Assembly: GCF_035582795.1 (NCBI RefSeq)
Contig: NC_134368.1
Location: forward strand, 36,826,501-36,890,500
Length of the DNA: 64,000 bases
DNA from: Mycteria americana
Lineage: Eukaryota; Chordata; Aves; Ciconiiformes; Ciconiidae
Direction: 5' to 3'
Shown: positions 1 through 11,833 of the stretch, piece after piece
Position numbering within the stretch: the first letter of the stretch is position 1
Layout of the letters: the number at the start of each line of letters is the position of its first letter
The notes under the pieces: generated by a model
The model's input: only the letters and a program-made list of their open reading frames with translations
Told to the model about the DNA's origin: nothing
Databases searched by the model: none
Program-made: the position numbers and the translations under genes

Positions 1-779
1 TTCATATTGAATCCTGAAATAGATTTAAGGCTTTTGCAACCATGATCTGTGTTGAGTTCTGCTTACCTATCTTTACAAGACAGAGTAACAATAAACTGTT
101 CTGATTTTAAAGCTAGGCTCAGTTCTTTAAACTATATGTAGTAAATTTACTATATAGTAAATTTATTCTTCTACAAATTTTTAATGTATTTCAAAATTAT
201 AAAGCCTTTAAGATGGCATGAGCTTGCTGAGTATTATATGTATTTTTTAATCTATTTCTAATCTTGATTCACTGTGAAAATGGAAACACAGCTATAATAC
301 TTGGTTCTAGGAAATAGAAACAATTTCTGAGAACAAGATATGCATATTAAGTACCTCTTCTATTTATAGAAGTAAATCTGACTTTTTAATATACATTATG
401 AATTAATATTAAGAAAAATACTATCATCTTAATTAACTGCAATAATAAAGAATGCTAATTAGTGTCTTAGAGAAGGTGTTTTATTTCTTTGGATCTGATA
501 GGAGGCATTTACTGCTGCAGGATCAAGTGTCTGTGAACAGACAGGAAGGGAGTAGCACCCTAACAAAACATGTGGAAGTGGTCCACAAGACTTGCCCTTT
601 ATATTCTTGTTACAGATGTACATTTGGAAATTCAGTTAATATATTTTCATAGCAGACTTCTTTCATCAGCGTAACATCAAAGAGATCACTTTCATTTCAA
701 GCAATGAAGTTATTTAAGTCTCTGTTTTAAATACCTTACAAAATTTTGCAGTGAGGTCAAGACATCAAGTTTATAATGT

Positions 780-806
780 TAAAAAAAAAAATATATATAT
801 ATATAC
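780..806. repeat. A-run followed by (AT)n microsatellite
   Basis: A run of about eleven A is followed directly by (TA)n of about seven units. This is a simple low-complexity repeat, probably length-polymorphic. Confidence 0.8.
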
Positions 807-1055
807 CCACTGCATCTAGTCTGCTTTTCACACAGTGAAAGCTGTACTTTCACTTTTATTCACTTAAACTACCAGATAATATTCAATACACTATTTAATC
901 TACTAGGTTGCCAATAACACTCAGTATCAAACTTCAGCAAGTGCTCCAATACTCTTGCAAAATACTACACTGCAGAAGCCTCTCCCTCCAATTCTGTAGC
1001 CATTAGTAACAAAAATAAGGATACGATTAAAATACTGCCAGTACTGTGTACCTAT

Positions 1056-1090
1056 CTCTTCCAAGGCTGCAAAGAGCAGCCTTGGAAGAG
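1056..1090. repeat. Perfect 14-bp inverted repeat with 7-base loop
   Basis: The left arm at 1056-1069 (CTCTTCCAAGGCTG) and the right arm at 1077-1090 are exact reverse complements, separated by seven bases. It sits directly beside the start of the tandem duplication at 1.1 kb. Confidence 0.85.
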
Positions 1091-1336
1091 CAAATGTGCA
1101 AAATGTGCAAATGTGCAAAGAGCACATTTCACACATTTTAAAGCACAAGTGCTCACTATGTGAATATGCTGAAATAAAGGTTGCACATTGCACACACAAA
1201 GGTTGCACACTGGTTGCACATATGCTGAATATGCTGAAACAAAGGTTGCACATTGCACACACCAATGTGCAAAGAGCACATTTCACACATTTTAAAGCAC
1301 AAGTGCTCACTATGTGAATATGCTGAAATAAAGGTG
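1091..1336. repeat. Complex tandem duplication
   Basis: A 72-base block at 1110-1181 recurs exactly at 1264-1335. Between the copies, a segment around 1228-1262 repeats the end of the first copy (offset about 65 bases) with one substitution. The leading edge carries short TGTGCAAA repeats. The exact 72-base identity suggests a recent local duplication. The Cys/His-rich open frames across it are by-products of the repeat and I do not call a gene. Confidence 0.85.
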
Positions 1337-3048
1337 TATCAGCCAGAGCAGGGATTACATGCGGGTGATGGACAGTGTTCAATTAGGTAATCTCCAGCTG
1401 CACATCTATGAGAAATCCCTCACGCACACAGCTGCTTTCTGATTATTACACTGTGCTAATCCTCTGTTCCTCGCTGGCTGCAGCCTGTGGGACACGATGC
1501 CACTACATCACCCAGCAGCTCACCAGCTTCCACCTCACGTCAGCACCTATGAACTGAACAAGCATGCACAGCAGCGCTCAAGCTGTGTGTCCATACACAG
1601 GCCAACAGACAAAGGTATTTCTTTTTAACATAGGGGAAAAAAAATTATATACACTTTAATTTCAGGTTATAGAAAGATAATAAAGAAACCAAAATTAAAT
1701 TCAACTGTTGAACAATGCATTAAAACCTCTGGTGACTGTTGAGAGAAGAAGATGGTTTTAGAGAGTAGATAGAAAGACAGTAACCAATCTATTCAGAAAA
1801 ATCTACACGGCCAAAAGAGGACATATTTTGAAGACTATTAGGCGTTCAACACACCTAGTCAGGAGTGGGAAGAGTAAGGATGTAAAAACGATCAGTCATT
1901 CAGAAAGTGTTGTGAAAGGCAATGAGCAGGAGGAAGAGGGGGAATAACATGAAAAGGAGATGAAAACAATGGAGAGAACGTGAAAGCCACTAGAAATAGG
2001 TTGCAAAATAGAAAGCAAGACAAAGGGTTTGGATTCTTCGTGTCATGTTTTAGTTCTCCTATATTATCTCTTGTAGCATAATAACCTGTAATAAACAATC
2101 CACAGGAATTTACATTTTGGTGAAGAAAATTAAAGTTCCCAGTATGCTCTTTGTAAAGAGTTGGAACACAGTCATGTCATCACATATATTAAAATAGTCA
2201 ATCAGTATGACTTTGGGCAATTGGTCACATTGAATATTTTTACTGGAATGTGTCCTCCTTGGTTACAAACCAGACATACTTTGTAAATATATGTTGAACT
2301 CTAAACATGTATTCTCTAAAACTGTACACATGCCTTGCTTGTACCCTGTCTCAGCAGCCATGCATTATTTAATGTTTTACTCCTGCACTGCTTAGGCAGC
2401 TGGGACACATTTTAGTGAGTGACAAGTACAGGTTATTGAGGTAGAACTTGTTCAACCTTGACATATGTAACCCATATTTCTAATCTACTAAAACTGTGAA
2501 ACACACATATATGTGCTTCTGTTTTATTTACCAATGGACAGTTATTTGCTGACCATACAACTGAATGCTGTGTTTCATTTTGCCTCACTATGAAGATTTC
2601 TGTCTGGATGAAAACACTGTAATGATACTCTCAGAGATTGTTAAACTGTCTCATTGCAAGATACTCATTGCACTGTTCAAAGCATACTATTTAGGATTTA
2701 TCCCTTACAGCTTATAGAATAAAAGCATTCTACACTCTCTGAACGGAGTATAAAGTTTGTATATATATATTTTTAGCAAAAATGCTAACAAGCTTTACAT
2801 GTTAATCCTAAAGCCTAGTTCCAGGGCTTTTAAGACCTATTTAGAATGTGCTTTTGTAAAAAATACAGGGGTAAGGAAAAAAAAAAAAGTTTTTAGCAAT
2901 TGCTTCCTGTATTGGTTACTTAAGACTTCCCCTTCAGAAGAAATTATCTGGTAAAAATAATTGTGTGCCAACTTGTGTACTTTATGCAGATGTGTTTTCA
3001 AGTGAAGGAGTCAAAACAGCATGAAGTCCCCACCCTATTATCCATATA

Positions 3049-3087
3049 ACATACACATACACACATGCACAAGTACACATACACACC
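3049..3087 (+). repeat. Degenerate (AC)n microsatellite
   Basis: An interrupted ACACAT/ACAC repeat. No gene is apparent around it. Confidence 0.7.
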
Positions 3088-4896
3088 AGTTAAAGAATTT
3101 TCCAACAAGATTCTGGCAACAGCTAGAAAAGACTGGTTCATTCAGTCCCAAGTTCAGTATTTTGTCAAGACAAGAAATCTCTAACTCCTTTAGAACTCGA
3201 TCAAGCTGACAGGAGTGATTTCACCACTGAAAAGACCATGAACTTCCAACAAACTACCATATGATCCAAGAATCTTCTAACTTGCCAGAAATATTGGGGG
3301 AAAAAAAAAATTGATCTTGTGCCACTATGGGCCAAGGAGAAACTAAAAAGTGTAACCCCACAAACAATTGCACACTGAACTCTACACTGACGAGCAATAA
3401 GAAAAAATTATAGACATTATAAAGTAGAATGCATTTCTAGCCCCCAACTCACAAGATTTTAGAGGAACTCACAGTCACAGTTAAGCGTAACAACATGGGC
3501 CCAGGGCCCTTCCTCTTCTCCTTTCCATGGCTAACGCTAGTGATCCTGCTCACCGAGCACTGGATCAGAAAGAAAATGCTTGGTTGTAAATGTACCACCT
3601 TAGTTTCCTATAAACAACACAGACCAATATTGCAGTAAGTTCTTAGCATCTGAAACCAATAAAAGCACTTTGAGGAAAATTGGGATTCTTTAGTTTTAGC
3701 TTTTTTTTTTTTTTACATTTATTCTCTAGCTGATTAGCTACTTGCTGGAAACTTCATGAGACTTTACCAAAAACCTTATGTTACCTTATAATATTATAAC
3801 ATGTTAGGAATTATTTTTAGTTCCATCCGTCTAGAGGAATATTGACTTACATAGTACCATGTAAAATTAAAATGTACCTCTAAGCTCTTTTACACTTATT
3901 TGCAATGCAAAAAATAGACCATGGCAAACCACCACATTACTACATTTACTCTTTTAGATCAGTACAACAATGGATACGAGCAGCTAAGTAACACTGCAAT
4001 GCTCTATCTAGGTTAGTATGCATTACAGCGTGAAAGAGATCTATTGCTTTTAGTGGTTAAAACAGGAGACAAGGAATCCGAGTTTCCATCCTCTTCTGCA
4101 GTTCATCAAGTTACTTACACCCACATTTTCAAAGTTAATAATTGTGAAGGCCAAAGCTTGAGCTACTGAGAAATAAAAGCTGGCAGTAGACAGTGACATT
4201 TTTACATCGCAGATAAAGATACCCTTCTCATACCATGTTCACAAACACATTTTCCATGTGTTAGAACTATCCTGAAAATGTGGAGCAGTGCAATTAATTT
4301 CTACGAAGTATTACCACTCCTAAACAACATAACTTAAGCCTTGCCCAATTTACCTTCAGATCAGCTACGGGCTGTTGTCTCCTCTAGTTATTGCAACATG
4401 TTAGGATGGCAATAATAATGTTTCTTAAAAAAGGAATCTATGTATCTTGGTGTCACCAGCACATTGTGGTTAGTGTAGCATAAAGCATCTTCTTATCCTT
4501 CCAAGGAATTTCATGATCTTATACAGCAGAATATATTTTTTCAAACAATAGTAATAAAAGTGGATTTTTTTTCCTCTATTTGAAGAAAAGGAGCTTTATT
4601 CATTACCGCTCCTTCAATTTGATTAGAAGGATACGAAATCACTATGTAAATAAACAGAAAATGTAAAATCCTACAAAGTACTGCTATAGTTTAGCCCTAC
4701 ACAGTATTAGGAGCAGTCGCTGGTAGTTGCGGAGCACAGAAAATTCAGAGTACCTGGGAAAGATAGGAAGAAATCAGTGCCAGATTTTCACTATTTTGCG
4801 CTCTCAGGGCATTTTGATTGCTATCAACTTGTCAGCACCTAAGAAAAAAATACTAAGACATAAAATGGATCCTTTAGTTTATTAAACAATTACTCC

Positions 4897-5556
4897 TAGT
4901 TAAATTGACATGAGCCAGCAGTGTGTGCTCGCAGCCCAGAAGGCCAACGGTATCCTGGGCTGCATCAAAAGAAGCGTGGCCAGCAGGTCGAGGGAGGTGA
5001 TTCTGCCCCTCTGCTCTGCTCTGGTGAGACCCCACCTGGAGTACTGCGTCCAGCTCTGGAGCCCTCAGCACAGGAAAGACATGGACCTGTTGGAGCGGGT
5101 CCAGAGGAGGGCCACGAAAATGATCAGAGGGCTGGAACACCTCTCCTACGAGGACAGGCTGAGAGAGTTGGGGTTGTTCAGCCTGGAGAAGAGAAGGCTC
5201 CAGGGATACCTTATTGTGGCCTTCCAGTACTTAAAGGGGGCCTATAGGAAAGACGGGGACAGACCTTTTAGCAAGGCCTGTTGTGACAGGACAAGGGGTA
5301 ACAGTTTTAAACTAAAAGAGGGTAGATTCAGACTAGATATAAGGAAGAAATCTTTTACCATGAGGGTGGTGAAACACTGGAACAGGTTGCCCAGAGAGGT
5401 GGTAGATGCCCCATCCCTGGAAACATTCAAGGTCAGGTTGGACGGGGCTCTGAGCAACCTGATATAGTTGAAGACGTCTCTGCTCATTGCAGGGGGGTTG
5501 GACCAGGTGGCCTTTAAAGGTCCCTTCCAACCCAAACTATTCTATGATTCTATGAA
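4897..5556 (+). mobile_element. CR1 non-LTR retrotransposon, 5'-truncated 3' end
   Basis: This is the 3' end of a chicken-repeat-1 LINE. An uninterrupted open frame at 4910-5467 (185 codons) encodes the C-terminal part of the ORF2 reverse-transcriptase polyprotein, with typical pieces such as [24 protein letters not shown] and [16 protein letters not shown] short 3' UTR follows, then the diagnostic tail at 5539-5556 (ATTCTATGATTCTATGAA). The 5' end is missing, as usual for CR1, and I see no target-site duplication. The intact frame and clean tail suggest a fairly young insertion. It cannot be autonomous because the endonuclease and most of the RT domain are absent. Confidence 0.93.
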
Positions 5557-6689
5557 ATTGCTATTAATGAAAGTACACCGGCCATTGACAATGTCTTCTA
5601 AAACATTTTAAACAGCAGTAAAACTTGTCACAGAGAAGCTTCGTTTGGGTAAGCAAAAGCTTCCTATGTGTAACTACCAACAATATAATATCGTATTCTG
5701 TAACTCACAAATTCAAATCTGAACTCTAGGCAAGGAATACTAAAGTTTTCAATATTTAATTAAGATGCTTCTTCTAAAAGCTTAAGTGGAACCATCTAAT
5801 TAAAAAATGCTAATGTGGAGGTATAGACTTTCCTTGTCAAAGTGATGTATCTTATTCCTTCTTCTACATCTTTCTGGTTTGGTTTTGTTTTTTTGAAGAC
5901 AGACAATACCTTATCAGAATAAGCTTGACTGCTATGAATAAAATATTTGAAATGCCACCATGCATACAAAAGTATAACAGTTAGGGGATAATTAGGGGAT
6001 ATCAGTTCGAAGTGTTTCAATAGCAAGCCGAAATAAGCATTTTACTGCACACAACCAGTTTTACTGTAATAGGGTTTACTCTTCATCCCAATAGAACCAA
6101 TTAGATTGTCTTAAAAGTGAATTTCATCCTTTTTTCCTTTAATGATAAAAGTCATCAGCCCTTCAACAGGAATACCGGCTCATACAGCATTATACTTGGC
6201 TTCATTTTTTGTATTAAAAAAGAAACAACTAGTGAGAAATTATAGGCAAACAACACTGATTTGGTTCTGGTATTGTTTATATAAAGCATCAAATACCTTC
6301 TAAACAGAACTCTGTCGATACACTTCAAACCAGATTAACCGCCCTATGCCAGAAAGGCTACTATTCTACACAAATGCAGAAAAAGTTTAAGCCTGAAAGA
6401 GCTTACAATTTATTCCGAAACAAAACCAAATGCCTTAGATGGGAGCAGGGGGAAATAAAAGAAGTACATCAGGGAGGGTTTGTGTTCCTACTTGTATTAT
6501 TTTCACAGTGTTACATAGCTTAGTTACCTGGCAATTATAATATTTCAATACATTTACTATTTGCTAAAATAAATTTATAAATATCTAGACAAAAGTGTGT
6601 ATTTACAAATATGTATTGTCAATGATTATCCAGGAAAAAGCCATCTAAAGCACCTTTACACGATGCTGACATTGGGACTTGCAGTTACA

Positions 6690-7036
6690 GTTCAGAAAGC
6701 AATCCTGGAATCATCATGGACTCAATATACAGTGACAACCAAAGCCACCAACAAAACACTGGTCCACATCCAGAAAGATACTGAGACAGAAATGGAAAGC
6801 ATCACTTTGCTGCTGTGTAAAACCTTATTGTGTCCACAAACAGAATACTATGTGCAGTTCCCATCCCTGCATCTCAAGAAAGACGTACTGGAGTAAGAGC
6901 AGAGCTACAAACATGATTAAGGGAATAGAGAGCCTCCTTCAGAAAGGAAGGCTAAAAAGGCTGGGACTCCTGGAGAAGGCTAAGAGATGATGTGCTCAAG
7001 GTTTACAAAATCATAGAAGAGGTAGATAAATTAGAA
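6690..7036 (+). mobile_element. Old CR1/L3-like LINE fragment, 5' part
   Basis: This is degraded LINE ORF2 C-terminal sequence on the plus strand. The stretches near 6850-6990 still resemble the CR1 layout: a 'YYVQFPS-LHLKKDVLE'-type block, then 'GTTCAG-AGAAGG' style text, then the GAGAAGGCT/AGGTTTACAAAATCAT block. Stops and indels break the frame. It is interrupted at about 7037 by a reverse-oriented CR1 and continues on the other side. The exact 5' limit is uncertain. Confidence 0.65.
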
Positions 7037-7159
7037 GATCACAGAATCACAGAATCACAGAATCATATAGGTTGGAAAAGACCTTTAAGATCATCGAGTC
7101 CAACCATAAACCTAACACTGCCAAAAACCACCACTACACCATGTCTCTAAGTACCTCAT
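7037..7159 (-). mobile_element. CR1 3'-end fragment inserted in an older CR1
   Basis: The plus strand shows the reverse complement of a CR1 tail: ATCACAGAATCACAGAATC repeats, then GGTTGGAAAAGACCTTTAAG and ATCATCGAGTCCAACC. This is the standard reverse-complemented 3' UTR of avian CR1. About 120 bases are present. Its insertion splits the older plus-strand LINE remnant, so it is the younger of the two. Confidence 0.9.
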
Positions 7160-7447
7160 ACCTCAGATGAATGAATGATTACTATACCTTGCAACACAAG
7201 AACTATAGACACTCCTGAAACCAGTAGATCAGTTTAAAACAGGCATAAAAGAAAAACGCTTCTTTTTTTGGTTTGGTTGGTTGGGTTTTTTTTCCCCCAG
7301 AACAGAGCAGGCAGTGACTTTGAAGACATTGTTGCTCCTAAAGCTTACAGAAGATTCTTTGTTTGGAGACATTCAAAAACACAGATTCAGCACATTCAAA
7401 GCACATTCAAAAACAGATCAGCCACATTCACAGACATCAGGCCCATA
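7160..7447 (+). mobile_element. Old CR1/L3-like LINE fragment, 3' part
   Basis: This continues the plus-strand element after the nested CR1. It contains remnants of the 'ACACAAGAACTA...CAGTTTAAAACA...AAAAACGCTTCTTTTT' block that follows the RT region in old CR1-like LINEs, and then sequence corresponding to the 'GACTTTGAAGACATTGTTGCT' part. It is heavily decayed. The 3' limit is approximate. Confidence 0.5.
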
Positions 7448-8199
7448 AACTGATTCCAAAAGGACTAAATAGGTGCCTACCTTCTAACACACCTACTTTA
7501 ATGACCGTGGACGCTGGGGAATAAGCACAACTTCTCTGCCAGGGAAGAGCTAGAGACTGATTCAGAAAGCCAGAGGACTACCATTTAAATATCATACTAC
7601 ACGGAAACCAAGCTAAAAGTAGAGGTTCTAAAACCCATCTGAAAGTTTAAGAGAGTACTAAAGAGATTTCAGTCCTAAGGAGTTAAAAACTTAACTTTCC
7701 AAAATATATTCATTCCTGTTGACATCTGAGAAAACACTGTTTTTCTGATTGTCAATAACATCAAAGACTAGCATAGTTTAGTACTACAGAGGCAGCAATT
7801 ATAGATGTTCATGTAATATATACAGTAGCCTTTGTTTTGTAAGAGTACAAAATACTCCACCAATACAGTGATACAACTATTTCTGACTTTAGGAAGCTCT
7901 TCTGCTTCACATATGCTAAGAAACCACTTTCTGCTTTACTATCCCTCTGCTTCAGCAAAATACCACCAACTGAATCCTACAGCACACATACTTAACAGGT
8001 GTCTTTATCTTCAGCAAAACCTAAACGTTTTCAAGGTCGAGCTTGAAGATTAAACACAGAGGCCTCCAAACAAAGTTTCATGCCCGTTACTGACGCTTAC
8101 AGGTTTTTACAAGGCAGTGACTGAAATGCGCGCTTTGACGCACAGCTGCGCCTTCGGGACAGGCTTTGATACACCTCATACACCTGCATGGGGTACCTT

Positions 8200-9170
8200 T
8201 GCGATCCCCGCTCGAGCTCAGCACCCGCTCCGCTCCCTCTGGACTTCGGCCGCCCTCCCCGCTCGGCCTCTCCGACGAGCCTGGGGCGTTGCTCCCCGCG
8301 GGGAAGGGGCAGTTTTCTCCCGCCCACGCGGGGCCGGGCTCTGACCTCCGTCCCCCCGGCATACAGCCGCCCGCCTTGCAAGCGGGACCCCGAGCACAGC
8401 CCAGCTCTTTGCTTCTTGCAGGCGCCGGAAACAGCCCTCGTGCAAGCCATGGCGTCTGCTCTTGCAGGTGCTCTTTGCCAGCCCCGGCGCACCCCTGGGG
8501 GAAGGGAACTCCAGCCTAGAGACGCGCAGCACCTCTCAGGACACGCACAGGCGGAAAGGGCGGGGGGGACGGACCCCACAGGAGAGAGGGGCGCGCACAC
8601 CCCACACCCCCCACACCCCCCCGGCTTCAGGGGGCGCGCACTCACGCGGGGCGCCGCGGGCTGCCGGCCGCCTCCTCGTCGCTCGCCGCCGCCGCCGCCG
8701 CCTCCTCCCCGATGTCGGGCAGGGCGATGAGCAGGGCCTTGGCGCCCGCCCGCCCGCCGGGCTCCTTGTCCGCCGCGGCGGCTGCCGGGCGCGGGGGGCG
8801 GCCGCCCGCTCCCCCCGGCGGCACCGCCCTGCCCGGGGCGCAGCCCCCGCCGCACGGGGGGCGCGGGCTGGGGGGCGGCGGGGCGCGGGGGCCGGGCGCG
8901 GCGGGGGCGCGGCGCAGCCTGGCGAGGCGGGCGCCCGGGTCCAGCGCCGCCGCCGTCGTGGCAGCGGGGCGGGAGCCCCTTCCCGCCCCCGCAGGCCCGG
9001 GCGGGCGCGGCCGGCGGCTCTCCCGGCCGGGGCTGCCCGGCCCGGCGGGCGTTGCTAGGCTAAACAAACGGCGCCGAGGCACGCACCGCCCTCGGCGGGG
9101 GGCACGGAGCCTGCGGGCCGCCGCCAGCCTACGCGCCTGGGAGGCACATGGAAGCGTAGGGCAGTAACCT
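8200..9170. promoter_or_regulatory. FAM149A: CpG island, probable FAM149A promoter and first exon
   Basis: This is a very GC-rich, CpG-dense block in otherwise AT-rich DNA, densest at about 8,640-9,130. It contains the minus-strand exon ending in a GTGAGT donor at 8645. It has no obvious TATA box, as is common for island promoters. The transcription start is not determined; it should lie at or right of 8,959. All the long plus-strand frames here are by-products of low stop-codon density in GC-rich sequence. Confidence 0.8.
8646..8959 (-). CDS. FAM149A: FAM149A coding exon 1 (start codon uncertain)
   Basis: FAM149A is a poorly characterised conserved vertebrate protein and the gene next to TLR3 in mammals. 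In this minus-strand exon the frame reads ALDPGARLARL at the left and LIALPDIGEE near the end. From memory, the mammalian protein begins with Met-Lys-Ala-Ala-Val-Leu-Asp-Leu-Gly and has an LPDIGEE motif just before the end of its N-terminal low-complexity region, so both ends align. The exon closes after a 2-base partial codon at 8646 with donor GTGAGT. The codon that aligns with the mammalian Met is ACG (8959-8957), preceded by GCC. The frame stays open upstream to an ATG at 9310, which would add 117 residues, so the start may be non-AUG, upstream, or in another exon. The gene name rests on motif and synteny, not on an alignment I could run. Confidence 0.6.
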
Positions 9171-10740
9171 GTTGCAGCCTGTGAGCGGAGGAAATAAAGC
9201 CTGGCATTTTCCCTCCGATTAAAATCCCACCTGACACGAAGGGGCAGAAACCAGCTCCATCCACCAGGGCCGCAGGGCCCCGCTTCGCACCCTTCCTCTG
9301 TGCGGTGCACGCATGTGTGCGCAGAAGGGGTTTAACAGAAACGAGGAGCGAGAGGGACCCACTCCCGTACACCTTTTTATAGCGCATCAGGCGACGGCAG
9401 AAGGGAGCCGTGAGAAGCAACAGCCCCCCTGCAAAGATGCTACCAACAATCCCAGGCAGCCTGGAGAGCAGCGGAGGGCGTCAGGATCAAAGATCTTTCT
9501 CTCTTTTGCTACAACTACCAGGCAGCTGGAGGCACACCAACCAGCTCTGTAACATCGGGTTGTCTGTCTGGATGGAGAGAAGAGGGGTCATGCCAGCAGC
9601 ACTTTGGGGACACTGTAATGGCGGGTATTACGGACAGGGCAAACATTGTGTCAACTCAGAACATGGCAGGTGGCATGGCCCTTGGCAGCATCTGAAAGAA
9701 CAGCACAGGCTGAAAGATAGTACAGTTCCTTTATACGTACGAGCCCAGGATCATACACCAAGCAACTAGTTGCGCTATCAACTTCAAGCTGGCAGCTGGT
9801 AGTAGATGACAACCAAGGACACAAAGTGGGGAATTTTATCCCTGCCTTGTCTTCCTAGCACATCAAGGAGTGCAATGAGCTGGTAGGGTGGGGCACACAG
9901 GACACCAAGTACAGGACTGAGATTTGAAATTGGGATATTCTTGGCCTTTTTTCTTACAAACTGAAATAAGTATGTTCTGACCAAACCTTATGGAATAGGC
10001 CCACATAAACCTAACAGCAGCACAATATGCATTTATTTCTCGTGATGCCAAAAACCCTTCATTGAGCCACAGTGGAAGTAGCACAACTGAGCACGTTGGT
10101 GTGTAGTATATTTATCTCAGCTGCAGCCCCAAAGCAACCCTCCATGAAGACCTGGAATAGAACCTGTTATGAACATCACTGTCTAACTTGTTCATTACTC
10201 CCTGTCATTCAAGAACCACAGAAAAAGTCAGGTTGCACCCCAAATCTACGGACTTGAGCATTCTGCCTCACCCAAGTCCTTTAGATATTCTGCTTTCAAT
10301 ACAGATGATTCCCCTTTAGTCCTAGGTAATATCTTTGACACTACAAGTTTGGAACTATTTTTCATTTATTTGGTATCCAACTCCTCAGCAAATCAGCATA
10401 ATATAGTCTGATGCTGCCCACTGCAAAGAAACTACCCAGCTCAGATATAGACTGTTAATGCTGAAAGCACTTACTACTCTTCACCATGGCAAGCCCATTT
10501 ATTTACTCTCAATAATAATGTCAAACGAACGTACAGGAGCAGAGCAGAAGCAGGTAACTTTCAGACAAACAGGGAACATTTAGATGAAAATTTTGTCAAG
10601 TATAATTGATGATTACCATTGGCCCTGCGCTTATTGCTTTTGTGCCTTTTTTTTTTAACATTAGTCTAATTCTCATTGTGAGCCTTTATAATGTCTTTCT
10701 GCTGTAAATTATTTTAAACTGAATGTAGGTACTAAAATAA

Positions 10741-10812
10741 CTGTTTAGAACACATCATATGTGTTCTATGAATACATATGAATACATATGTGTTCAATGA
10801 ACACATCATTTT
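10741..10812. repeat. Local direct and inverted ATACATATG/GAACACATC repeats
   Basis: GAACACATCAT occurs twice (start and end of the block), ATGTGTTC occurs twice, and GAATACATAT is tandemly duplicated in between. GAACACAT and ATGTGTTC are reverse complements, so the block can fold on itself. Confidence 0.7.
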
Positions 10813-10957
10813 CACTCATCAGCAAGTAGTTTTAGTTTGTATTCTTAGCTATTTTACAAAACTAAGCATCCATAACATTTTCTCAAGGTTCTGAGACTGA
10901 TTCTGGGGGCATTTGTAGTAACAAGAAAAATCTTTATAGAATTTAGACACATTTGTC

Positions 10958-11060
10958 AGGGTTTAAGGGCCAGAAAAGACCATTTGATCATCTAGTCTGA
11001 CCTCTTGTATCACATTTCACCTCGGCATTTCTCCATGTATTCTCCGCACCTCTATGTCAT
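10958..11060 (-). mobile_element. Ancient CR1/L3-related LINE 3' end
   Basis: The plus strand contains AGGGCCAGAAAAGACCATTT followed by GATCATCTAGTCTGACCTC. This is the reverse-complement 3' end of an old CR1-like family shared by birds, crocodilians and turtles. It is short and divergent. Assignment is from remembered consensus text; a RepeatMasker run would fix the family. Confidence 0.6.
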
Positions 11061-11790
11061 GTTTAATATACATGTGAACTGCTAACATTTTCTAAGCAAT
11101 TTATATTGATATGGAATGAGAAATTCTGCTACTATGTGTTATTACAGATTTAGGAAATATAGGAACCCTTTCACGTGTTAGTCTTTAAATAAGAGAAGAA
11201 CGATTGACATGGTGCATACCTGGCACCCCATCCTTACCGACTTGCCTCCTCAACTTTCATGGCCTAAGCACGAAGAAAGAATTTGTCACTTCGACTGAAA
11301 AGGTCAGAAAGATGAGATGAAAGCATCACAATGGGGATAATCCTATTACTGTAATTAGGGAATCATCACCTATCACTTCAACTGTAAACAAAGCCTTTTT
11401 TGTTTTCACTCAGGACTTCCTGAGCAAGTGAAGACAGTCTACACCCCCTTCACTCTTCTGGTGCATGCAAAATCTACTTCATTATTTTTCTCATTTAAGT
11501 TTTTTATCATCATGGGACATACAAACATATTAAAGACCAACGTTTTTCATCTATGCATATAATAAATGATGAGAAAAGCTGCTTAAAATGTTAAGTATTG
11601 AACTATCTGAAAGCTGCTTTCTAAAGTAGTAAAACAGCATTCTTCGGGTAATGGTGGTATTGACATTGATGAGGGAAATGCTAGGGGAAAAAAGCAATTT
11701 AAAAATATTCCTGAGCTATTGAAGGATCATACGCCTACTAAAAATTGACAATGTTTTATAAGGTCCTTGGAACAGCAATTAAATATTAAA

Positions 11791-11833
11791 AAGTGACTGT
11801 CTAGTGTCACTAGACAAGTGACTGTCTAGTGTC
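11791..11833. repeat. 18-bp direct repeat enclosing a palindrome
   Basis: AAGTGACTGTCTAGTGTC at 11791-11808 is repeated exactly at 11816-11833. The join contains GTCTAGTG-T-CACTAGAC, a perfect 8-bp inverted repeat around a single base. Confidence 0.85.

Larger units (their letters stand above)
1..8645 (-). other. FAM149A: Probable first intron of FAM149A (partial)
   Basis: This stretch lies 3' (minus strand) of a strong GTGAGT splice donor at 8645-8640 that closes a FAM149A-like first exon. I inspected it for later FAM149A exons and recognised none, so I treat it as intron 1 running off the left edge. It holds an A-rich/(AT)n microsatellite near 780-806, a palindrome and tandem repeat at 1.05-1.34 kb, an AC-rich patch near 3.05 kb, a CR1 LINE fragment at 4.9-5.56 kb and a nested CR1 pair at 6.7-7.45 kb. 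The remainder is AT-rich sequence with only short, unconvincing open frames. Intron status is inference; it depends on the FAM149A call. Confidence 0.5.

Noticed and set aside
927..1382. Cys/His-rich 151-codon frame on the minus strand
   Set aside because: It is produced by translation of the local tandem duplication; two overlapping frames give the same repeated peptide. No gene signals.
4874..5535. Minus-strand and alternative plus-strand frames across the CR1 element
   Set aside because: They are shadows of the CR1 ORF2 frame at 4910-5467.
8097..9167. Several long plus- and minus-strand frames of Pro/Arg/Gly/Ala composition in the CpG island
   Set aside because: GC-rich sequence has few stop codons. 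Only the minus frame with a splice donor and FAM149A motifs was kept.
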